Assembly (NCBI RefSeq): GCF_002259645.1
Contig: NZ_MWWV01000004.1
Span: 341,493 to 405,492, forward strand
Source of the DNA: Bifidobacterium tissieri
GTDB lineage: Bacteria; Actinomycetota; Actinomycetes; Actinomycetales; Bifidobacteriaceae
DNA: 64,000 bases
Direction of reading: 5' to 3'
Notes under the pieces: generated by a model
What the model was told of the DNA's origin: nothing
Seen by the model: the letters and a program-made list of their open reading frames with translations, nothing else
The model's database searches: none
In this document: positions 1 to 9,753 of the stretch, piece by piece
Layout of the letters: each line of letters begins with the position of its first letter
How positions within the stretch are numbered: position 1 is the stretch's first letter
Position numbers and translations under genes: made by a program

Positions 1-1131
1 GTGGCCCACGGCCTGGCCAAGGACCTCGACCGTGACGACCTCGACAACTACGTGGTGTGGTGCACCTCCGACCAGCCCGACGACGGCTCCCACCCGGTGA
101 TCGACCGTGACGAGGTCCATGAGATCTACCACGAGTGGCGCAAGGTCTTCAACGAGTACAACCCGCCGGCATTCGCCGTGGCCGAGGCCTGGGTGCAGCC
201 CAACCGCCAGTACCTGTACGCCAGCCCCGACGATCTGGGCCAGATCTTCAACTTCGAGTTCGCCAAGAAGGACTGGATCCGCGACGCCATGCACCAGGCC
301 ATCGATGAGGGCATCGCCAGCGCCGAGCGCTCCGGCTCCTCCGCCACGTGGGTGATGAGCAACCACGATGTGGTCCGCCACGCCACCCGCTACGGCCTGC
401 CGCAGGTCCCCACCAGTGAATACCACCAGCTGGCCAAGGACTGGGTGCTGCGCGACGGCACCACCTACCCGCTCAACAAGGAACTCGGCACCAAGCGCGC
501 CCGCGCCGCCATCCTCATGGAGATGGCCCTGCCCGGATCCGTCTACGTGTACCAAGGCGAGGAGCTCGGCCTGTTCGAGGTCGCCGACATCCCGTGGGAT
601 CGCGTGGAGGACCCGTCCGGCCACCGCACCTCCCAGGCCGCCAGCACCAAGGGCCGTGACGGCTGCCGCGTGCCGCTGCCGTGGGTCGCCGCCGACGCCC
701 CGAAGCTCGCCAACCCGGACGATGAGTTCGGCACCGACGGATCCTTCGGCTTCTCCCCCGCCGACGCCACCGAAGAGCCGCACCTGCCGCAGCCGGCTTG
801 GTACAAGGACTTCGCCGCCGACGTGGAGGACACCGATCCGGACTCCATGCTGAACCTGTACCGCAAGGTCATCGCACTGCGTCACCAGCTGCAGACCACC
901 GACCTGTCCATCGAATGGCTGCCCGAGGACCGCTCCAGCGGCAAGCCCGACGGCGCCAACGGCTTCACCGGAGGCACGATCGCCTACAAGCGCGCCAACG
1001 GCTGGGCCTCCATCACCAACTTCGGTGCGGACCCGGTCGATCTGCCCGCCGGTGAGCTGCTGCTCACCTCCGGCCCGCTGACCGAGGATGGCAAGCTCCC
1101 GCAGGACACTTCCGCCTGGGTCCAGCTCTGA
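1..1131 (+). CDS. alpha-glucosidase (GH13), C-terminal part
   Basis: Cytoplasmic retaining glycosidase of family GH13 that cleaves alpha-glucosidic bonds in isomalto- or malto-oligosaccharides. The gene runs in from the left edge, so the N-terminal part of the barrel is missing and the GTG at base 1 is probably an internal Val codon. Visible GH13 landmarks are the acid/base region FAVAEAW near residue 60 and the transition-state aspartate motif MSNHDVVRHATRYG near residues 119-132. These are followed by a YVYQGEELGL stretch and the beta-sandwich C domain ending in WVQL. An MFS sugar permease follows on the same strand after a strong hairpin, which suggests a sugar-utilisation unit. The exact substrate cannot be read from this part. 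Confidence 0.9.
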   Translation: MAHGLAKDLDRDDLDNYVVWCTSDQPDDGSHPVIDRDEVHEIYHEWRKVFNEYNPPAFAVAEAWVQPNRQYLYASPDDLGQIFNFEFAKKDWIRDAMHQAIDEGIASAERSGSSATWVMSNHDVVRHATRYGLPQVPTSEYHQLAKDWVLRDGTTYPLNKELGTKRARAAILMEMALPGSVYVYQGEELGLFEVADIPWDRVEDPSGHRTSQAASTKGRDGCRVPLPWVAADAPKLANPDDEFGTDGSFGFSPADATEEPHLPQPAWYKDFAADVEDTDPDSMLNLYRKVIALRHQLQTTDLSIEWLPEDRSSGKPDGANGFTGGTIAYKRANGWASITNFGADPVDLPAGELLLTSGPLTEDGKLPQDTSAWVQL

Positions 1132-1208
1132 TCCGCGATCCGGGCCACGGGTGAGCCGGTCAGCCGGCCGACTCACCCACACCAGACTTACCCTTCCCTT
1201 CCCTAACG

Positions 1209-1246
1209 ATTGTGCCGGGCGTTTCCCCATCCCCGCCCGGCACAAT
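1209..1246 (+). terminator. strong stem-loop between alpha-glucosidase and MFS genes
   Basis: A perfect 13-bp stem (ATTGTGCCGGGCG at 1209-1221 with its complement at 1234-1246) encloses a 12-nt loop. No U-tract follows, so it may act as an mRNA-stabilising or partial-termination hairpin between the two genes rather than a full terminator. A weaker GGGTGAG/CTCACCC hairpin lies at 1149-1178. Confidence 0.5.
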
Positions 1247-1299
1247 CCCCATCAACTCTTACCTCTCCACATAACCGATCTCAAAGAGGAGAAAAGAAA

Positions 1300-2565
1300 A
1301 TGACCGTAGCAACAGCGACTCCCACGAGTCCCAACAAGACCAATAAGTGGCGGTACACCGCCGGCTTCATGGCCTTCGCCATCCTTTCCGGTGTGGCGTT
1401 CTTCGGCACCATGTCCGTGCTCGTGCCGCAGCGCCTGCGCGCTGACCTCGGCATGGGCGCCACCGAGTCGACCGCAGCACTCGGCGCCATCAACTCGGCA
1501 GGCTCCATCGCCTCCATCTTCATCGCGCTGTTCATCGGCGCCCTCTCCGACCGCACCGCATCCCGTTGGGGCAAGCGCACCCCGTGGATCTTCACCGGCG
1601 CGTTCATCTACGGCATCTGCTTCTGGTCGCTGAGCCGCCCGTCCACCGCCGTGCTGATCGGCGTCTTCTACGTCATCGCCCTTATCGGCCTGAACATGGT
1701 GCAGGCTCCTATCTACGCACTGATCTCCGACCGCGTTGAGGAGGAATCCCGCGCAACCGTGTCCGCAGCCATCGGCGGTGGCGGTGTGATCGGTCAGGGT
1801 ATTGGTACCCTCATCGGCTCCCGCTTCATCGAGAACGTCGAAGTCGGCTTCATCTGCACGGGTCTGTGCGCACTGGCCGCCGGTGTGCTCGCCGTACTTA
1901 TCGCCCCGCGTGAGCCCTCCTCCAAGGACATGGTGAAGGACACCAGCAAGTCCACCTGGAAGGTCATCATCGAGTCCCTCACCCCGCCGCTGAAGGATTG
2001 CGGCGACTTCTACCGCGCCTTCATCTGCCGTACCTGCCTCATCGTCGCCTACCAGATGATCTTCAGCTACCAGCTGTACATCCTGACCGACCACATCGGC
2101 GAATCCACCCAGCAGGCCGCCGTGTCGATGTCCGTGATCTCCGTGCTCACCATGGTCGCCTCCATGATCGCATCCCTGATCTCCGGCCCGATCGCCGACG
2201 CCCTCCACCGCCGCAAGGCCCCGATCGCCGTCGCCTGCGCCGTGTTCGCCATCGGTCTGGCCATGCCGTGGATCTTCCCGACCCAGATGGGCATGTTCCT
2301 CTTCGGCGGCATCGCCTCCTTCGGTTACGGCATGTACCTGTCCGTCGATCAGGCTCTGAACGTCGACGTGCTGCCGAACAAGGAGACCGCCGGTAAGGAC
2401 CTCGGCTTCATGAACATCGCCACCTGCGCCGGTCAGGCCATCGGTGTGGCGATCACCTCCAGCATCGTCGCCGCCACCAGCTCCTACAACTTCGTGTTCC
2501 CGACCGCCATCGTGATGGCCGCCATCGCCGCCATCTCGGTCCTCGGCATCAAGCGCGTCAAGTAA
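1300..2565 (+). CDS. MFS sugar permease
   Basis: Membrane permease of the major facilitator superfamily, 421 residues with about 12 hydrophobic segments. The loop between helices 2 and 3 carries the MFS signature GALSDRTASRWGKR, which is also typical of MFS/GPH-type sugar transporters in bifidobacteria. The start is the ATG at 1300, preceded by AGAGGAGAAAAG; an earlier in-frame codon at 1210 lies inside the upstream hairpin and has no ribosome site. Its position after an alpha-glucosidase gene suggests import of the glucoside that enzyme hydrolyses (sucrose, isomaltose or similar). The substrate is an inference. Confidence 0.85.
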   Translation: MTVATATPTSPNKTNKWRYTAGFMAFAILSGVAFFGTMSVLVPQRLRADLGMGATESTAALGAINSAGSIASIFIALFIGALSDRTASRWGKRTPWIFTGAFIYGICFWSLSRPSTAVLIGVFYVIALIGLNMVQAPIYALISDRVEEESRATVSAAIGGGGVIGQGIGTLIGSRFIENVEVGFICTGLCALAAGVLAVLIAPREPSSKDMVKDTSKSTWKVIIESLTPPLKDCGDFYRAFICRTCLIVAYQMIFSYQLYILTDHIGESTQQAAVSMSVISVLTMVASMIASLISGPIADALHRRKAPIAVACAVFAIGLAMPWIFPTQMGMFLFGGIASFGYGMYLSVDQALNVDVLPNKETAGKDLGFMNIATCAGQAIGVAITSSIVAATSSYNFVFPTAIVMAAIAAISVLGIKRVK

Positions 2566-2644
2566 CCCCCAAGGTGTGGTTTCGAGACATCATCGAGGCC
2601 ACACCCCTTGGCAAAAACCGAACTACTCTCCATCCTCCTTCCCC

Positions 2645-2680
2645 AATCCCCCATGGTTCACAAGACCGTGGGGGATTTTT
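2645..2680 (+). terminator. Rho-independent terminator of MFS gene
   Basis: Inverted repeat with arms AATCCCCCATGGT (2645-2657) and ACCGTGGGGGATT (2664-2676), a 6-nt loop and a T-run ending at 2680, 80 bp after the permease stop. A second inverted repeat (CCAAGGTGTGG with CCACACCCCTTGG) sits between it and the stop codon. Confidence 0.85.
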
Positions 2681-2960
2681 CATATGCCGGCACAAGGTCT
2701 AGTGATCCGGCAGTCTGACGGCATCACCCACCATCGTCATTCCCAAACCGCGCACACGACTCATCCCGCAGCGCAGAATCATCCGTAAAGATGATTGCAA
2801 TCTGCCGTTCATCGTTATTAGAATATTTGGCCTGTTTTTTCACTGTCCTTTCAGGAACGATCCAGACGCAACGAAGCGCCCGATCATACATTGTCAGTGG
2901 TTCGGCAGCGATCCAGTCCGAATCACCTTTTCAACAGACTTCCCCCTGAAAGGCCCTGCC

Positions 2961-4613
2961 ATGAAAACCACGGTTCAGACCATATGCAGCGCAATCGTCG
3001 TTGCGATCCTGATCGCAACCATGGGCGCAGTGACATTCCTCTCCCCGCACACCGCATCGGCAGGATCCGACGTATCGGCGAAGATCGCCAAGATCTACAC
3101 CGAGGACTATCAGAACCAGGTGCAGAGCACACTGGACGCCAAGAAGGCACGCGGAGGCTGGACCGTCGACAACATGCTGGTCGAGGAGAATCCGTACGGC
3201 ACCAACACCACGTCGCTGTACGTGTATTTCACCACCAACGACGTCACCCAGGTCTCCTACACGGTAAGCACGCCCGACACCAGCTATCCGGACTTCTCCG
3301 CCACACCCGTAGGCGGCAACGACTACTCCACCGAACATGAATTCCAGGTCATCGGACTCATTCCCGGCAAGGACAATGACATCACCGTCACCCTCACCTC
3401 ACAGAACGGCGAGACCGTCACCCGCACCATTCACAAGAAGGCCGCGGCGACCATCGGCGGCGAACAGGTACAGCTTAATCATTCCGTCACCCAGACCGGT
3501 GCCAAAACCGAATACGCCGGCACGATGGGCAACGGCCTGTACGCCGTGCTCGGCAACGACAGCGCCGAGCAGGATCTGGTCTATCTCTACGACGACTACG
3601 GCGTGCTGCGCGGTGAGATCCCGATCCTCTACTATCGCGCGCAACGATTCGTGTTCCGTGACGGACTCATGTACTACAGTACGTCCACGCACGACATCGT
3701 GGCCATGAATCGTCTCGGCCGCATCGAGAAGTTCTACAATCTCGGCGATCAGTACATTCTGCATCACGACTACGTGTTCGACAACAGCGGCAATCTGCTC
3801 GTGCTCGCCACCGACATGACCAGCAACACCGTGCAGGATCGCATCGTGCGCGTGAACCTTGCCACCGGCAAGACCACGCTGCTGGTCGACATGGGCGATC
3901 TGCTCGGCGACTACAAGTCCACCACCAAGCATGACGACAACGCCAAGGCCACCTCCACCGACAGCGGTTCGGACGCATGGGACTGGATTCATCTCAACAC
4001 CATTCAGTACGTGCCCGACGACAACAGCATCATCGTCAGTTCGCGTGAAACATCGTCGATCATCAAGATCGACGACATTGACGGCACTCCCACACTCAAG
4101 TACATCATCGGCGAGAAGACGTTCTGGGATGAGACCGCGTATGCGAACTACAATCTCACGAAGATCGGCGACTTCCCCAGCTCCGGCGGACAGCACACCG
4201 TCACGTACGTCAAGGACGATTCCCTGCCCGACGGCCAGTACTACATCTACATGTTCAACAACAACGGCGGCGTGAGCGCCACGAACGACTACGACTGGTC
4301 GCAGATCCCCGGCATGGTCACCACGCTCAACAGCAACGCCACCGACGTGCATTCGTACTTCCAGAAGTATCTGGTGGACGAGAAGGCCGGCACCTATTCG
4401 CTGGTCAGCAGGTTCGAGGTGCCGTTCTCCGGTTACATCAGCAGCGCCGAAGAGTATAAGGACGGCACGATCATCACCGAGTCGGGTATCAAGGGCGTCT
4501 GGGGCGTCTACACCACCGACGGCACGCTGCTGCGCAACTACACGATGAAGATCAACTCCGTATTCATCTACCGCGTCTTCAAATACGATTTCCAGGGATT
4601 CTGGTTCGCGTGA
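2961..4613 (+). CDS. secreted arylsulfate sulfotransferase (ASST)
   Basis: PAPS-independent sulfotransferase family that moves a sulfate group from one aryl sulfate to a phenolic acceptor. 550 residues: an N-terminal signal or anchor (hydrophobic residues about 8-30, then HTASA), a beta-rich N domain (about 60-160) and a propeller domain. Histidines and an arginine typical of the family fall in HHDYVFDNSGNL (H268/H269), DWIHLNTIQYVP (H344), SSRETSSIIKID (R362) and GQHTVTY (H412). The cell location is therefore outside the membrane. No neighbouring DsbA/DsbB-like partner is present. The stop codon TGA forms the first bases of the symmetric palindromic element downstream. Family call is firm; physiological substrates (host, dietary or bile phenol sulfates) are unknown. 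Confidence 0.85.
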   Translation: MKTTVQTICSAIVVAILIATMGAVTFLSPHTASAGSDVSAKIAKIYTEDYQNQVQSTLDAKKARGGWTVDNMLVEENPYGTNTTSLYVYFTTNDVTQVSYTVSTPDTSYPDFSATPVGGNDYSTEHEFQVIGLIPGKDNDITVTLTSQNGETVTRTIHKKAAATIGGEQVQLNHSVTQTGAKTEYAGTMGNGLYAVLGNDSAEQDLVYLYDDYGVLRGEIPILYYRAQRFVFRDGLMYYSTSTHDIVAMNRLGRIEKFYNLGDQYILHHDYVFDNSGNLLVLATDMTSNTVQDRIVRVNLATGKTTLLVDMGDLLGDYKSTTKHDDNAKATSTDSGSDAWDWIHLNTIQYVPDDNSIIVSSRETSSIIKIDDIDGTPTLKYIIGEKTFWDETAYANYNLTKIGDFPSSGGQHTVTYVKDDSLPDGQYYIYMFNNNGGVSATNDYDWSQIPGMVTTLNSNATDVHSYFQKYLVDEKAGTYSLVSRFEVPFSGYISSAEEYKDGTIITESGIKGVWGVYTTDGTLLRNYTMKINSVFIYRVFKYDFQGFWFA

Positions 4614-4744
4614 CGTGGGCCGCGGTACGTTACGTGGGCCGTCAGCCCCACATAACCAGTCCTCGAAAACGTTGAAATTTCAACGTTTGTACAACACCGT
4701 TACGAGAGCCGCCCGGCCCACGTAACAGCATACGGCCCACGTAA
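4611..4744. repeat. 134-bp nested palindromic element
   Basis: All inverted-repeat pairs share one centre at 4677.5. The core is a 22-bp perfect palindrome (4667-4688, containing AACGTTGAAATTTCAACGTT). Outside it are TTACGTGGGCCG at 4630-4641 mirrored exactly at 4714-4725, a near copy at 4611-4622 mirrored at 4733-4744 (11/12), and a degenerate inverted copy at 4645-4656 mirrored at 4699-4710 (8/12). Segments between the pairs do not pair. The layout suggests a cruciform-forming repeat, a small non-autonomous mobile element or a multi-site regulator target. No gene fits within it. Confidence 0.8.
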
Positions 4745-4814
4745 CGATGTCCCCTCTCCGTAATCTTGAGGCACCCCCTATACTGGAGGAATCATTCAAG
4801 CGAAGGAGCCAACC

Positions 4815-5063
4815 ATGGGATTGTCAGATTTTCTGGGAACGCCAAAGAACAATGTCGCCCATCCATACGAAGCCAACGGCCATGCGGTCACCTGTACGCA
4901 GTGCGGCGGACGATCGTTCGTCAAAGGCGAGGCGTTGCTCAACACCGCAGGCATGACCTTGCTTGACCTTGATTTCCTCAACCGATCCGCCGACATCCTT
5001 GTTTGCGAAGAATGCAGTCACGTTGAGTGGTTCGTCAACCACGTCCGCCAGACCGACCTGTAA
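4815..5063 (+). CDS. small zinc-ribbon protein, unknown function
   Basis: 82 residues with an AAGGAG ribosome site before the ATG. Two CxxC pairs (CTQCGG near residues 29-34 and CEECSH near 69-74) are spaced like a zinc ribbon with an intervening short hydrophobic segment (MTLLDLDFLNRS). No other domain is present. Zinc-ribbon proteins of this size may bind nucleic acid or protein partners, but nothing here identifies the partner. It stands alone between the palindromic element and convergent guaB. Confidence 0.7.
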   Translation: MGLSDFLGTPKNNVAHPYEANGHAVTCTQCGGRSFVKGEALLNTAGMTLLDLDFLNRSADILVCEECSHVEWFVNHVRQTDL

Positions 5064-5278
5064 CCACATCACGCATAACGTACATTATGTAAGAAACGGA
5101 CGTGGCTGTGTGCGATTATGACAATACACGCGTTCATGCACTTACTCTACGCCCAATCGTATGGCGAAGGATGAGTGAGGGAACGACGACTCCATGAGGC
5201 ACAGACAGCGCCTCGCATAAGCCGCACAACGCAGTCCGCGTGACGCCGCGGAAACATCGCCATATATGGATATATACG
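5064..5278. other. non-coding spacer downstream of the zinc-ribbon gene
   Basis: No coding sequence or RNA gene was recognised. The only structure noted is a near-palindrome CATAACGTACATTATG at 5074-5089, just after the stop codon, and an imperfect GAGGC/GCCTC hairpin around 5196-5215. With the two hairpins listed next, this makes a 328-bp gap before guaB. Confidence 0.5.
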
Positions 5279-5329
5279 ACGATCGCCGTTGGTTCCAGCC
5301 AATAATGGACTGGGACCAGCGGCGATCGT
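5279..5329. terminator. long stem-loop between zinc-ribbon gene and guaB
   Basis: ACGATCGCCG (5279-5288) pairs perfectly with CGGCGATCGT (5320-5329). The stem extends a further 10 bp with two wobble pairs, leaving an 11-nt loop. TTCGTTT follows on the plus strand. It lies between convergent genes and probably serves as a transcription barrier. Confidence 0.6.
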
Positions 5330-5338
5330 TTCGTTTGC

Positions 5339-5370
5339 GATTCCCCGGTCAGTGCATGATCAGGGGAATC
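5339..5370 (-). terminator. hairpin just downstream of guaB
   Basis: GATTCCCC (5339-5346) pairs with GGGGAATC (5363-5370), about 20 bp beyond the guaB stop on the minus strand. It lacks a clear U-run, so it may work together with the adjacent longer hairpin. Confidence 0.5.
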
Positions 5371-5391
5371 AGTGAGCTGAAATCAACGAAA

Positions 5392-6974
<1,583 letters not shown>

Positions 6975-7005
6975 ATTCGTGTGTTGTAGCTTTATCATGA
7001 CTCAA

Positions 7006-7050
7006 GAAAAAACGCTGTCCGACGTCCGGAATCCGGGCATCGAACAGCGT
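7006..7050 (-). terminator. Rho-independent terminator of the tsaC-wecA-atpI unit
   Basis: Read on the minus strand, ACGCTGTTCGATGCCCGG pairs (with a few mismatches) with CCGGACGTCGGACAGCGT and is followed by a run of six to seven T residues. It lies about 70 bp past the end of the atpI-like gene. Confidence 0.85.
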
Positions 7051-7118
7051 CTCGCAGCATGGCAAAACCGATCGATCAGATGACGACAGTCATATTGATC
7101 ACGTCATCAGTCACTTGA

Positions 7119-7697
7119 TCAGTCGTCGTAGTACTCGGTGTTGACGTCATCATCCCGATCACGCTTGGCCGGCGGATCAACGTATGGAACACGTGACGTG
7201 GCCGCCGTATGGATCTCCGCACCCAGGATCACGGCCGCACCGATCAGCATGAAGATCGCGCACAGCTTCGGATTGAGCCACGACGCATGCTGTACGCCCA
7301 TGAGGATTACGACCACGATGGCGATCTTGAAGATCCAACCCAGCAGGAACCACGTCAGATACGCGGCCGGACGCAGATGCATACGGCTCAGCACCGCCAC
7401 CAGCACCGGATTGGTCAGACACAGCAACACCACGGCCACGATGGCCACCAGCGCCGACCATACGCCCAGGATACCGGAGAACATGTATCCGGCGATGGCG
7501 CTGAGCACGGCGAACACCAGCAGGAACATCACGCTCTGGTAGATCGCACGATACATCAGGTCCCACACGGTCTCCTCGCCGGCACGACGCGGCTTGGCGA
7601 AAAGACGACGTCCTTCCTGACCTGATTCCTGACCTGATTCGGAGTTCGGCGCCGCAGCGGCCCCGGCATTCGTCTCCGTATTCTTCTCCTCCGTCAT
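7119..7697 (-). CDS. AtpI-like membrane protein
   Basis: 192 residues: a hydrophilic N-terminal 40 residues, four predicted membrane segments (about 49-70, 74-97, 107-130, 136-158) and a charged acidic tail ending NTEYYDD. No enzymatic motif is visible. Its place after wecA, two bases from the wecA stop, matches the small ATP synthase protein I-like gene found between rfe/wecA and atpB in Actinobacteria such as Mycobacterium tuberculosis. Here atpB does not follow; a terminator and guaB do. Assignment rests mainly on gene order. Confidence 0.55.
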   Translation of the reverse strand: MTEEKNTETNAGAAAAPNSESGQESGQEGRRLFAKPRRAGEETVWDLMYRAIYQSVMFLLVFAVLSAIAGYMFSGILGVWSALVAIVAVVLLCLTNPVLVAVLSRMHLRPAAYLTWFLLGWIFKIAIVVVILMGVQHASWLNPKLCAIFMLIGAAVILGAEIHTAATSRVPYVDPPAKRDRDDDVNTEYYDD

Positions 7698-7699
7698 GT

Positions 7700-8902
7700 C
7701 TAAGCCTTCCCTTCCTTAGGCGTCTGCTCGTCCTCGATCACGGTATCCGTACTGTGTTTCGGTCGCCCGTTCGTCGCGCGGGCGGCGGCCAGCGCCGCGT
7801 TCTCCTCGCGGATCTCCGGAATACGCCGGCGAGCGTACGGATACAGCGTGGCCACGGTCAGCAGAATGGTCGCGATCGCGAATCCTATGGCAACGTACTG
7901 CGCCTTGAAGAACAGAATCATAATCGAACCGAATGAAATCAGCGCGGCCCATCCCCACAGGATCAGCACGGCTCCCTGCACGGTATGACCGATACGCAGC
8001 ATGCGATGATGCAGATGCATGCGATCGGGGTGCATCGGCGACTGTCCCTTGCTCACGCGGCGCACGATCGCCAGGATCATGTCGAGCACCGGCAGGAACA
8101 GCACCAGAATCGGCAGCAGGATCGGCATGAACACCGGCAGGTAGATGCTGGCGTGAATGGTGGTGGGGTCGAGTCGACCGGTCATCACGATCGATGCACA
8201 GGTGACGAGATATCCCAGCAGCATGGAACCGGAATCACCCATGAACAGCTTGGCCGGATGCCAGTTGTGCAGGATGAACCCCACGCAGATGCCCACAAGC
8301 GCCACGTCGATCATGGTGGCCATGGATGCGTAGCTGGGCGAATTGCGCGCGATGATATACGAATATATGGCGAACGCGATGCCGCCGATCGCCACGATGC
8401 CGGAGGCGAGTCCGTCAAGACCGTCCACGAAGTTCACCGCATTGATCGAGGCGACGATCAGTATGGCCGTGACGGCCATGGATATGCTCGGCGATGTGGC
8501 CACAAGCGAACCGAATGGCAGCGAGACGACCTTCAGGCCGCCCCACGCCACGAACACGGATATGATGAGCTGCCCGGAAAGCTTGAGCATCCAGTCGAGA
8601 TCCCACCGGTCGTCGCATACGCCGAGCAGGCAGATCAGCACCGCACCCACGGCGATGACCACCGGCTGCAGATTGTCGTGAAACAGTCCCTCGGTCAGTG
8701 ACAGCTGGCTGGCGAAGCACATGGATACCAGAAAGCCGAGCATCATGGCCACGCCCCCCATGCGCGGGGTGGGCACCTTGTGCACGTCTCGGGCGCGCAC
8801 CTCGCCCACCGCGCCGAATTCTATGGCGAGATGTCTGACAAGCGGCGTCAACAGAAACGTTGCGCCACCGGCGATGGCCGCGATGAAAAAGTAGATCCTC
8901 AC
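7700..8902 (-). CDS. wecA: undecaprenyl-phosphate GlcNAc-1-phosphate transferase family (WecA/Rfe)
   Basis: Integral membrane enzyme of the MraY/WecA family, moving a sugar-1-phosphate from a UDP-sugar to undecaprenyl phosphate at the start of cell-wall polysaccharide synthesis. 400 residues with about ten or eleven membrane helices. Family motifs are present: CDDRWDLD, NAVNFVDGLDGLASG, the FMGDSGS loop, and the His motif PDRMHLHHRML. The start overlaps the tsaC stop by four bases (ATGA), so the two are co-transcribed. The final 30 residues are hydrophilic and probably cytoplasmic. The exact donor sugar is not certain. Confidence 0.9.
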   Translation of the reverse strand: MRIYFFIAAIAGGATFLLTPLVRHLAIEFGAVGEVRARDVHKVPTPRMGGVAMMLGFLVSMCFASQLSLTEGLFHDNLQPVVIAVGAVLICLLGVCDDRWDLDWMLKLSGQLIISVFVAWGGLKVVSLPFGSLVATSPSISMAVTAILIVASINAVNFVDGLDGLASGIVAIGGIAFAIYSYIIARNSPSYASMATMIDVALVGICVGFILHNWHPAKLFMGDSGSMLLGYLVTCASIVMTGRLDPTTIHASIYLPVFMPILLPILVLFLPVLDMILAIVRRVSKGQSPMHPDRMHLHHRMLRIGHTVQGAVLILWGWAALISFGSIMILFFKAQYVAIGFAIATILLTVATLYPYARRRIPEIREENAALAAARATNGRPKHSTDTVIEDEQTPKEGKA

Positions 8903-9636
8903 GCCGTAATACCTCCGTCGTCGTTCGCGTCGGAATCCGCGAGCGGCGAGGCGGCATTGTGCAGCCGCTGCGATTCGCTGTGCAACCGCAGCGATCCGTG
9001 CAGAGCCTCTCGAATGCGGGACTGCGGTATCACGCCATCGCGGAAGATGGTGATGCCGTCACGCCCGTGCGGGTCCGACGCCACCACTGTACTCGAGAGT
9101 GGTCCCGGAGTGGGGCCGCCGTCAAGATACAGAGCGATCGCATCGCCGAGATCGGCGGCTGCCTGTTGCGCGGTCTGTGCGGAATCATGACCGGAAAGGT
9201 TGGCGCTGGACGCGGCGAGCGGACCCGTGGCCCTGAGAATGTGCAGGGTGTCCGCCGAATCCGGCACGCGAATGCCCTGTGTGCGCGACGGATGCGACTG
9301 CGGGTCCACTCGTACGGTGGCCAGTGCGCAATCATCGCGTGCCACGCAGATCGGCGAGAACGCGCCGGGCAGGAACTCGTTGGACAGACGGTCGAGCGGC
9401 ACGGGCAGATCAAGACCGAGCGCATCGATGTCGTTCACGGATGCGAGCAGCACCTGCAACGACTTGGCACGCGGACGACGCTTGGCCTTGAAGATGCGAT
9501 CCACGGCGTCCGGATTACGCGGGTCGCAGGCCACGCCGTACACCGTATCCGTGGGCACCACGATCAGTTTCCCCGCCTGCACGAGTTCGGTCGCCAGCGC
9601 CAACGACTCCTCGCAGATCGGCATGATTCGCACCAT
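8899..9636 (-). CDS. tsaC: L-threonylcarbamoyladenylate synthase (Sua5/YrdC family)
   Basis: Makes threonylcarbamoyl-AMP from threonine, bicarbonate and ATP for the t6A modification of ANN-decoding tRNAs. The YrdC domain spans about residues 10-200 with KLIVVPTDTVYGVACDP, the KRRPRAKSLQVLL basic motif and the SSANLSG motif. The start was set at the ATG at 9636, because GGAGGAG lies six bases upstream; an in-frame GTG five codons earlier overlaps that ribosome site. The C-terminal tail after about residue 215 is low in conservation. The neighbours prmC and prfA are separated from it here by a 6-kb insertion. Confidence 0.92.
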   Translation of the reverse strand: MVRIMPICEESLALATELVQAGKLIVVPTDTVYGVACDPRNPDAVDRIFKAKRRPRAKSLQVLLASVNDIDALGLDLPVPLDRLSNEFLPGAFSPICVARDDCALATVRVDPQSHPSRTQGIRVPDSADTLHILRATGPLAASSANLSGHDSAQTAQQAAADLGDAIALYLDGGPTPGPLSSTVVASDPHGRDGITIFRDGVIPQSRIREALHGSLRLHSESQRLHNAASPLADSDANDDGGITA

Positions 9637-9753
9637 ATGAGGCTCCTCCACTACCGGATAACTACCGGATGATCAATTTCAGATGATTTCAGCGATACCG
9701 TTCAAGCCTCACCATTGCATCACCGCATACCGACGAAAGCGATCAGGGACAAA

